Origin: Tritrichomonas musculus
Lineage: Eukaryota > Parabasalia > Tritrichomonadida > Tritrichomonadidae
Assembly: GCA_039105265.1 (NCBI GenBank)
Contig: JAPFFF010000034.1
Span: 1,364,001 to 1,428,000, forward strand
DNA length: 64,000 nucleotides
Direction: 5' to 3'
The first letter of the stretch is position 1, and every line of letters begins with the position of its first letter. Positions 56,665 through 64,000 of this stretch are shown here, piece after piece. Under the pieces are notes generated by a model. The model was not told the origin of the DNA and ran no database searches. It worked only from the letters and a program-made list of their open reading frames with translations. Made by a program: the position numbers and the translations under genes.

Positions 56665-58760
56665 TCATAGGACTCTTCCTTTCGATAAAAGTTGAATAAT
56701 TTCATTATTATTATTTGCAATAGAAATTTGCAGAGGAGTTTTACTATTTAAATTTATATTAAAATTGAATTTGAAGATTGAATTTAAACTTCATCAAAAA
56801 CAATTATTTTTGAATGACATTGAAATATTGAATTAAAATTTCATTGAATTTTTTCATTTAAACCAAATCAAAATATTTTGTTTTTGAACTGTATTAAAAT
56901 TATCAATTTTAATTGCAAAAGAAAAAATTGATTTTAAATTGCATGAAAATAAAAAATGATAATTCTACTACGAGGGATTCTAAACTTATTAAAATATTGA
57001 TTTTAAATTAAATTAAATATTTTTTAAAAAAAAAATATTATTAAAAATTCTAATTTGAAATATAATCTGAATAATAAATTTTGAATGTCATTCAATAAAG
57101 ATTTTTAAAATTACATTAATTTACTTTTGGAAATGGAAGGAATATTGATATCAATGTTTTGGCATGATAATAAAAGTTTAATCATTTCAACATTTCCATC
57201 TATCGTAGCAATTCCTAAAGAGGTCAGATGAAATTACAAAAAATAGAATTTCATTAAAATTGGAGATTGAAATTTTGTTGATAATAATAATAATAAAATT
57301 ATGCTTTGGTTTGTAATATAATCCAAATATTATCTTTCAAATTGAATGAAAAAAAAATAAGTTGGAACTTTTTTGGCATTAACATCAATTTTATCACATT
57401 TTAACAAAAGCTTCACAATTTCGATATTTCTTTTTGCAACAGCTATGTGTAATGCAGTTTCATTAAATGAAAATGAAAATTGAATGAAATATAATTTATA
57501 AATTTCATTGACTAAATAGAATAAAAATTTCATTAAAACAAAAAATATGAAATTAGATTAAAAGAATCAATATGGAATATTATAAAAATTCGTATAAAAT
57601 TTTATTTAAAAGAATGAATAAAAATATTATTGAATATTTTGTATTTTAAATTGTATAAAAAATTTTTTTTGAATTATATTCAAATATTATATATTAAAAC
57701 TCTCATATCATTAAATGAATTAATTTTAAATTGGATTAAAATATATAATTTGAAATGTAATTTAACACTTATTGCTTTAAATGTTTTTAAATTGTTTTAT
57801 TTTAGATTCTATTAAAAAGATCAACATTTGAATATTTGGTAAATTAACATCAATATTTTTACTATTTAATAAAAGGGCAACAATATCTATATTTTCTTTC
57901 TCAACTGCAATATTTAATGGCGTTTTATTTAATTAAAATATGAATTTCATAAATGATCTATTTTAGAATTCTATTTGAATATTTGTATTGAAATTATATT
58001 GAAATAATGATTTGAAATGATATAAAAAGAAAAAAATTTTTTAAATTGGATTCAAAATATCAAATGAAATTATATCAAAATATATTCTTTTGAAACACTA
58101 TTATAATAATAAATTGAAACTGAATTTAAATCTTTAAATAAAAATATCATTAAAAAAACTGCCAAAAAATTTCATATAAAAAAGTAAATTTGAACAAAAT
58201 TATCAAACATGAATAAAAATGCAATTAATTTTTTAAATGTAAAACTTCATTAACATAAATTTTGAAATTGTATAAATTACATATTTTAACCCCATTAACT
58301 CAAATATAAGTTGAAATGTAGTTAAAAAATATTAATTTTAAATGTAATAAAAAAAATTAAGTATTGAACCCTATAAAATCTATTCAAAAAAACTTCATTA
58401 ATAAATATATGCTTTAAACTAGATGAAAAAAATTATTTTGGAAATTACATTTGAAAATGCACTTTTAAAAATTAATCTTGTATTAAAAAACTAAATTGTG
58501 AATGTCATGAAAAAAAACAAAATTCGAATATAATTAAATTGGCTCAATTTGTAATATAATTAAACATTATTTCTTAAATTTTATTAATAATCGATGCTAT
58601 TAAATTTCATTCAACATTTGAATTATAACGAAATGAATTTTCATTTGTTAAAACAGTTTTTTGATTAACATCAATTTTATCAAATTCCAATAAAACTTTA
58701 ACAGAATCATAATTATTTCCTCCAATCGCCAAATGTAAAAGTGATTTATTAAATCCAAAA
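56665..58760 (-). pseudogene. Five single ankyrin repeats separated by AT-rich spacers
   Basis: Downstream of the DUF3447 gene, five isolated blocks each encode about one ankyrin repeat on the same strand. In coding order they are: 58760-58640 (NKSLLHLAIGGNNYDSVKVL... IDVN), 57931-57836 (NKTPLNIAVEKENIDIVALL... IDVN), 57476-57370 (NETALHIAVAKRNIEIVKLL... IDVN), 57224-57131 (TSLGIATIDGNVEMIKLL... IDIN) and 56749-56665 (NSKTPLQISIANNNEIIQLL, then a stop). Spacers are about 155-710 bp, stop-rich and very AT-rich. No trichomonad splice signals (GTATGT, ACTAACACACAG) are seen at the junctions. It is either a decayed array blown apart by spacer expansion or an unusual multi-exon gene. Confidence 0.6.
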
Positions 58761-58845
58761 AATATAATATTATTTAAAAATATATTCAAATTGTATTCAA
58801 ACACATTATTTAAACATCTCTAAAATAAAAAAATAAATATGGAAA

Positions 58846-59991
58846 TTAAATTGAAATTGATGATTTTTGAATGTTGATGATTTTGTTAATATCAAAACTC
58901 TTATTTGTATTTAAATAAAATCTTAAAAACTCGCTATAATCATATTTGCAAAAAGAAACCAAATTTGATTCATTTATATCTTCAGATTGAATCATTTGGA
59001 AATTATAATATTGAAAGCAGTCTTTTTTACAAATGAATTTAATGTTTTTGTTTTCAATTAAATAATTGGCAATCTCATTATGATGGCATTGTATTGAATT
59101 AAACAAGCAATCATTGAATGATTCTTTTTTTGGCATAATACGAGCTTCTTCAATAATGTGAATAATTTCTGGATTATTACCAAAAATAGCATAACCCAAA
59201 ATAGTTTTCTTTATTTCAACTCCATTTAAACGTAAATATTGAAATATTTGAATAGAGCCAAAAAATGCTGCATATTCAATTAATGATGGTTGCAAAAAAA
59301 GAGAGTATTCATTGTCAGGAATTTCTCTTACCAATTCTGGATGTGTTTCATATATTGAACCAATTATTAATGAATCTAATTGTAAATTGGTTTTATTTGT
59401 GTAAATAATAAAATCATCAACAAGATCTTTTCGAATTAATTCGCATATGTAATGCTCATTTTCACCAATTTTTCTATTTTCTTCAAAATTTTCAGGAATT
59501 CCTGTGGAAAAGTATTGAATCCATTTAGGTGTCTTTTGATCAATTATGTCATTAATAAAAGGCTTTATTTCGGGATAAAAATAATAAGGATAACATTCCT
59601 TTGTATGATCTTTATCAATTAGATTTTTGGCCATGACTTTATCTATAATAACCATTTTTTCTTTTATGAAATATAACAAAATTCTTTTGCTTATTTTGGA
59701 GAAATTGAAAATATCATAATTTGTAAAATTGTTTTGGATTTCTTCTTTAAAAAAATTTAAAATTTGTTCAATTTTATTAAAAAATCCAGGTCCCCTCTTA
59801 TGGTAATTTGAAATATTTATTAATAATCGAAGAAATAATTTGAGATCAACGAAATTTTCTTTAATTTTATTTTTTTCAAATATCGTAAGGAGATCTTGAA
59901 AGTTAAGTGCCGCATCATTTTCTTCATCAAGGTAATTTAAAAGCTCTTTTTGAACTTCTTGCATTTTATCAATTAGGATATGGGCAGACAT
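58846..59991 (-). CDS. DUF3447-type ankyrin protein, C-terminally short
   Basis: A 381-residue protein; the first true ATG is at 59991 (MSAHILIDKMQEVQ). It carries the whole DUF3447-type region (LFLRLLINISNYHKRGPGFFNKIEQIL, YPYYFYPEIKPF, GENEHYICELIRKDLVDDFIIY, SLIEYAAFFGSIQIFQYLRLNGVEIKKTILGYAIFG) and one ankyrin unit (NLVSFCKYDYSEFLRFYLNTNKSFDIN), then stops. Relatives such as the gene at 38831 continue with more ankyrin repeats. Here those repeats lie as separate blocks in the next 2.1 kb, so the protein is either truncated or extended by splicing. An intracellular scaffold role is inferred from the family. Confidence 0.75.
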   Translation of the reverse strand: MSAHILIDKMQEVQKELLNYLDEENDAALNFQDLLTIFEKNKIKENFVDLKLFLRLLINISNYHKRGPGFFNKIEQILNFFKEEIQNNFTNYDIFNFSKISKRILLYFIKEKMVIIDKVMAKNLIDKDHTKECYPYYFYPEIKPFINDIIDQKTPKWIQYFSTGIPENFEENRKIGENEHYICELIRKDLVDDFIIYTNKTNLQLDSLIIGSIYETHPELVREIPDNEYSLFLQPSLIEYAAFFGSIQIFQYLRLNGVEIKKTILGYAIFGNNPEIIHIIEEARIMPKKESFNDCLFNSIQCHHNEIANYLIENKNIKFICKKDCFQYYNFQMIQSEDINESNLVSFCKYDYSEFLRFYLNTNKSFDINKIINIQKSSISI

Positions 59992-60344
59992 TACAATTAT
60001 AAAAATGGAATATTCGTTAAAATTCAATTGAAATTGATTGAAAATGGAAAAACTGAATATTTTGTATGAGGTTAATGAAATTTAAAAAAAATTCAAAGAA
60101 TTTTTTTTTTTTTTTTTTTGTTTTTTAAATTATTTTCAATGAGCTAATTCAAAATTTTCAGTATGGCCAAGACAATTTGAATTGTCTAAGATATTTTTAC
60201 CTAAAATGGCACTGGCAGGAGCAAATGCCCCTGGCAAAAAACTTATGATAAAGTTTATATAAAAAAATAATTCATTTTTTTGAATCTTTCTAATTTTAAT
60301 CAATATCTTTATATAATTATCAAAAAAAAAAAATAATGTTTAAA
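59992..60344. other. Intergenic, no gene seen
   Basis: It contains a T tract (about 60102-60119) and a small imperfect hairpin TGGCAGGAGCAAATGCCCCTGGCA at about 60210-60237. Confidence 0.45.
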
Positions 60345-60697
60345 TATTAACAGCAGCCACCATTTTTTGGGTTTTCTTCACTTTTCTCCTTTAATTCGCT
60401 CCCTTGAATGACCGGCTTGCTATTTTTTACTTAATTACTAGATTTTTCATTTTTTACTTTGGTTTTTGATTGAGGATCATTGCCTTGATTTTTTGTTGGT
60501 GTTGTAGGAGTTTTATTAAGACTTTTATTAATTTTTTTTAGGAGTTTAATTCTTCTTTTAAAAAAATCAATTATTTCTTGTTTAGGATACTCTATGTAAT
60601 CACCATTTAAAGCTGAAATTTCATAATATTTAGCATCGTTCATATCTGTTTTTTCTAGGGCATCTACTTTTAAAATTTTTCTCTGATTTATCACCAT
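60345..60697 (-). pseudogene. Possible Rab GTPase C-terminal remnant
   Basis: One frame (60697-60431) reads DMNDAKYYEISALNGDYIEY..., like the Rab/Ras G5 box (ExSA), followed by a helix and a Lys/Pro/Thr-rich tail. A second frame further on (about 60420-60345) reads KPVIQGSELKEKSEENPKNGGCC then stop, ending in the double Cys of prenylated Rabs. The two lie in different frames. The identification is tentative, since short tails can end in CC by chance. Confidence 0.35.
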
Positions 60698-60968
60698 TTA
60701 AATCTTTGAAAGATATTCCACGGAAAGGAATAATTAATTGGTTAAAAGAAGAGCATTTTGACAAATTCTTAATTTCTCTAATGATCCTATTTGCTTTTTC
60801 ATCTTCATCTTCATTTTTTCGACTAAAGAATTCTTTGATTGCAATAACTCTATCTTCTTTTTGGGCCAAATATACTGTACCACAATTCCCATTATCCAAA
60901 TCAAATAATTTTTTATATCCATTGAAATCAAATTTGTTAATAGAATCAAGCGCTTCTAAATTTTGCAT
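60630..60968 (-). pseudogene. Protein kinase N-lobe fragment
   Basis: The 112-residue frame begins at an ATG with a canonical Inr. It has a kinase N-lobe: a glycine-loop-like DNGNCGTVYLAQ, the lysine motif IAIKEFF, an alpha-C Glu (NRIIREIKNL) and the strand to the hinge (LIIPFRGISFKDL). It then runs into unrelated residues and stops before any catalytic loop. The downstream overlapping frame is the possible Rab remnant, so this is either a truncated kinase or a chimera. Confidence 0.7.
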
Positions 60969-60973
60969 TAAAA

Positions 60974-60978
60974 AATGA
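60974..60978 (-). promoter_or_regulatory. Initiator (Inr) of the kinase fragment
   Basis: The minus-strand TCATT lies about 8 nt before the ATG ending at 60968, so the broken kinase still carries a normal promoter element. Confidence 0.55.
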
Positions 60979-61449
60979 CATGTTTTTTTTTTAAATTAAA
61001 AAATTTACAAAACATGGCACGTTTTTTGAATAGTCTTGTTATTACAGGTCAATTTCTAAACTCTAAGGAAGATCAATTTTGGAAAATTTACTTTGAATAA
61101 TGGAATAAATAATGTGAAAATAAATTAAAAAAAAAAAAAAAAGTTTTAAATATATTATTCTTGAAATCTGTACCATTATCATTGAATATTCATTCAATTT
61201 CTTTAGAATTTAAAAAATGTCTTTCAAAGATGTACCAGTACCATTGAATTTTTTTTTTTATGAATATTCAATTTTAAAAGAGAAAAATTGAATGAAAATT
61301 GCTACAGCAAAATTGGCCCTACCATTTAGAAATTTGATTTAGCCATATTCTATAAGAAGATGTATATTATGTGAATATCAAGTTTATTTTAAGAGCTTGG
61401 CTTAGCATCTTTCGAAATGGATAATGAATTCAAATTTCCAATAAGTAAT

Positions 61450-61486
<37 letters not shown>

Positions 61487-61639
61487 CTGATCAACTCAGT
61501 TATTGATATTGAATATCACTGCAATAATCTTATATTACTCATTGTAACCTATTTATTCATTGAAAATTACGCTTGAATGTAGCTGTATAAAAAGACTAAA
61601 AAAAAATTATTCTTAAAACAAAATTAAAATCTTTACTAA
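60979..61639. other. Intergenic, no gene seen
   Basis: AT-rich sequence with a long A tract (about 61451-61483). Nothing else is recognised. Confidence 0.45.
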
Positions 61640-63013
61640 TCATTCTAAAATATAAATGTATGAAAACGGTTCTTTTATTTCTGCATCAAATTTCACGAAA
61701 ATTGAAACATTTTCAGATATGAAATAGAAAGCTTTATAACCATTCAATATTTTAGAAGCATTTGGAAAAGAAACAACCAAAACATTATTGCAATTAGAAA
61801 AGAATTCATTTCCTAAAGTTATTTCTTCAGCCAAAAGCTCAAAAAATTTAATTTTTTTACAATCTTTAAACAAACCATCAGCAATGACACATTTTTTCAT
61901 TTGATTTTCATTTTGATTGAAAAACTGAATAGATTCAAGATTGTTGCAATTTTGGAAAGCATTCTCTCCAATTCTTACATTATAAGGAATTTTTATTCTT
62001 TCAATAGAAGATCTACAAAAAGCATGATTTTCAATTAATTCAATTTTTGAATCATTTGAAAAAACCAAGCTTTTTATTTGTTTGCATCTCCTAAATGAAT
62101 ACGAACTAATACATTTGATAAAAGAAGGAATAGTTACTTCATTATCATTATTTTGAATATAAACATGCAAAAGGTCAAATTCATTACTTTCAAAATCGGT
62201 TTTGCCAAGTAAAAAAGTGTCATTAAAAATCATAAAATTATGATTTTTTGGTGAAATTTTTAGAGTTTGAAGAGTGCCATATGCAGACAAACTTGCAGAT
62301 CCAATGAATGAAACATTCGAAGGAATATAAAATGATTCAATTGTAGTTGAGGTAAATGCGTCATCACCAATTGATTGGAGATTAGATTCTTCTGAAATTG
62401 AAACTTTTTGAAGTCTAAAACAAAATTTAAATGCGTTGGCACCAATCTTTGTTACTGAAGATGGAATTGATATTTCATACAAGTTTGTTTTTTCAAATAA
62501 TGATTCTGATATCTCTGTTAATCTGGAATCTGCCCCAAATGTAACTGATTTTAAATATGTGCAATATTGAAAAGCTTTCTTTGATATGAATTGAACAGTA
62601 GATGGAATTGTAATTGATCTAATTTTTGATTCGGCAAATGCTTGCAAACAAATTGTTGTTAATGATGAATTATTGGCAAAATTTACTGTTTCAAGTGAGT
62701 TGCATCCAAAAAAAGCAAAATCATCGATTTTTTTAATTTGTGAAGGAATTAAAATACTTTTTATTGAAGATTTATAAAATGATTTTTTTGAAATGGTTGT
62801 AATTTCTGAATCTTCAGCAAATTCTACTTCATCAATATGGCAATTTTCTTTGAATGAACGCACTAATTTAGTAATGACATATTCCTTATTACGAAATTTA
62901 ATCGATCTTGGAATAAAGACATGATTATATAAAATTGAAACAGAGTAAAATTTAGCCGTATTATCTGTAGTATCAATCCCTATATGTAATCCATTTATAT
63001 CATAAACTTGCAT
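61640..63013 (-). CDS. BspA-like leucine-rich repeat protein
   Basis: A 457-residue protein; the start is the true ATG at 63013 (MQVYDINGLHIGI), since the frame upstream has none. Nearly the whole length is LRR_5/BspA-type repeats of about 23 residues (SIPSSVTKIGANAFKFCFRLQKV, TIPSTVQFISKKAFQYCTYLKSV, KIPYNVRIGENAFQNCNNLESI) in about 15 units, with alternating ExSxLTxI strands. The N-terminus lacks a clear signal peptide and there is no C-terminal transmembrane helix, unlike the surface BspA subset. It could therefore be intracellular or exported by another route. Repeats are diverged, in contrast to the homogenised array at 38.9 kb. Inr-like minus-strand sites TCACA and TCATA lie 13-20 nt upstream. 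Confidence 0.9.
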   Translation of the reverse strand: MQVYDINGLHIGIDTTDNTAKFYSVSILYNHVFIPRSIKFRNKEYVITKLVRSFKENCHIDEVEFAEDSEITTISKKSFYKSSIKSILIPSQIKKIDDFAFFGCNSLETVNFANNSSLTTICLQAFAESKIRSITIPSTVQFISKKAFQYCTYLKSVTFGADSRLTEISESLFEKTNLYEISIPSSVTKIGANAFKFCFRLQKVSISEESNLQSIGDDAFTSTTIESFYIPSNVSFIGSASLSAYGTLQTLKISPKNHNFMIFNDTFLLGKTDFESNEFDLLHVYIQNNDNEVTIPSFIKCISSYSFRRCKQIKSLVFSNDSKIELIENHAFCRSSIERIKIPYNVRIGENAFQNCNNLESIQFFNQNENQMKKCVIADGLFKDCKKIKFFELLAEEITLGNEFFSNCNNVLVVSFPNASKILNGYKAFYFISENVSIFVKFDAEIKEPFSYIYILE

Positions 63014-63510
63014 ATAAAAAGGAAATGTGATATGAAATATTTGGATGAAATCAATGTTCAAAGATCAATAGCATGCTTTGAATCAGTTTTTTTGGAGGAT
63101 GCTCATTTTTATATTTTTTACAAATAGCAAATATTATAAATAACATTATAAATAATATTTGAATCAATGATGATGAATAATGTTCTGATTTCATGAATAT
63201 TTTGGTAAATTCTTAATATACTAAAGGAGTAATCTTTAATTTAACCAAAAAGCAAATCGCTGGATTTTTCTCATGTTGAAGCTTATAAAATAAGTAAAAA
63301 TTGACAATACTTTGTTCATTTAATCACCTATGACGATCAATTTTTTGACCTAATAGGACGAGAAAAATTTTTTAATCTTCATTTGCAGTTGGCCGTCAAT
63401 GACTTTTTTTGGATTTTTTTGTATATCATATTAACAAATACAATGAATAGTTTTTATTTATTTATTTATTATTTCTATATCTACTATTATAAATAAGATA
63501 AATAAATGAT
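63014..63510. other. Intergenic, no gene seen
   Basis: AT-rich sequence between the Sel1 gene 3' end and the BspA-like gene promoter. Confidence 0.45.
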
Positions 63511-64000
63511 TTAAATCGACCTCTGAAAAAGTGGTATAGGCATAAACCATAACCCGAATGAAATGTCTGCTGACATTTTGAAGTATCGTGAAGCTTCTTT
63601 CTTATCAAGTGGTACAAGTTTTCCTGCATTTAGAATTGCTGCGTATTGAAGCTTTTCCGAATCACCTCCTTGATCTGCCGCCATTTTGTAATAATATGCT
63701 GCAATTCGTGCATTTAGAGGATTAGATTTTTGTTCACACAAATATTTTGCATATAATGACATTGCTTTTACATTCCCATTATCTGCTGCCATTTTAAGGT
63801 ATCTAAGTGACTCATCGAAAGTTGGCATGATGCTATCTGGACTAAAAATTAATTTCTCCAAATTTAAAGTTCCTGACAACATGCTTGAATAAGCCATAAT
63901 TGTTCCTTTCTTATTGACTGTAGCACTATTCCTTCTATATAGATATTCACTGCTGAGTATAAACTCAGGAATGTAATCATGATCAGCTTCTATTTCACAA
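63511..64000 (-). CDS. Sel1-repeat protein, 3' part (5' end outside the window)
   Basis: The reading frame stays open from the ATG at 63897 upstream to the window edge (…DYIPEFILSSEYLYRRNSATVNKKGTI), so this is the C-terminal part of a larger gene. At least three Sel1-like units are seen (SLRYLKMAADNGNVKAMSLYAKYL, AAYYYKMAADQGGDSEKLQYAAIL, ASRYFKMSADI). The last unit ends abruptly in an unrelated FGLWFMPIPLFQRSI. An alternative frame there reads HSGYGLCLYHFFRGRF, closer to a Sel1 unit, so a small frameshift near the end is possible. The upstream part may be a kinase, as in the 12-kb gene, but that is not visible here. Confidence 0.75.
   Translation of the reverse strand, partial: CEIEADHDYIPEFILSSEYLYRRNSATVNKKGTIMAYSSMLSGTLNLEKLIFSPDSIMPTFDESLRYLKMAADNGNVKAMSLYAKYLCEQKSNPLNARIAAYYYKMAADQGGDSEKLQYAAILNAGKLVPLDKKEASRYFKMSADISFGLWFMPIPLFQRSI

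Overview
The window looks like nuclear DNA of a trichomonad (Parabasalia), more likely a Tritrichomonas-type genome than Trichomonas vaginalis because the intergenic DNA is so AT-rich. The genus is an inference. Supporting signs seen in the sequence: intronless genes on both strands; short 5' leaders preceded by the TCA(C/T)(A/T) initiator; TAAA near stop codons; and lineage-typical families, namely DUF3447/ankyrin proteins, BspA-like LRR_5 proteins, TKL-type kinases, kinase-Sel1 fusions, a furin-repeat/Pmp-like surface protein, a large multi-pass class III cyclase, Tc1/mariner and Polinton (Maverick) elements.

Layout. 0-6.3 kb: a secreted LacZ-type beta-galactosidase, a proline-rich tail-anchored protein, a minimal Cdc25/Acr2-like phosphatase and a type II membrane GT2-like glycosyltransferase. 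6.8-7.7 kb: an internally deleted Tc1/mariner element with perfect 20-bp inverted ends. 7.7-12.1 kb: mostly AT-rich DNA with a 478-bp hAT-like MITE, a second tail-anchored paralogue and an isolated GC-rich hairpin. 12.2-21.2 kb: a kinase-Sel1 protein and, convergent to it, a giant Cys-rich membrane protein. 21.2-23.8 kb: non-coding. 23.9-28.9 kb: PCNA, a decayed DUF3447 gene and a kinase-pseudokinase gene. 29.5-30.9 kb: a small virus-like fragment, a 24-bp tandem repeat and a dispersed repeat. 30.9-35.4 kb: an SLC45/GPH-like transporter and a pseudokinase-pseudokinase-kinase gene. 35.9-41.2 kb: three further copies of hAT-like MITEs, one holding a nested insertion, around a DUF3447/ankyrin/BspA gene. 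42.0-49.6 kb: a pseudokinase-kinase gene and the cyclase. 50.5-56.35 kb: an incomplete Polinton block. 56.6-60.0 kb: a DUF3447 gene followed by single ankyrin repeats spread through AT-rich spacers. 60.3-61.0 kb: a broken kinase / possible Rab chimera. 61.6-64.0 kb: a BspA-like protein and the 3' part of a Sel1-repeat gene running off the window.

No operons are evident and each gene appears to have its own promoter. The functional theme is signalling and surface interaction: five kinase loci (three with tandem kinase/pseudokinase domains), a receptor-like cyclase, ankyrin, BspA and Sel1 scaffolds, and secreted or surface proteins. These are mixed with decaying DNA transposons. The best candidates for something new are the tandem pseudokinase architectures, the hAT-like MITE family with clean 8-bp target duplications, the one-repeat-per-block ankyrin locus and the GC-rich hairpin at 11.9 kb. 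Several starts were moved to the first true ATG where an open frame extends upstream without one.
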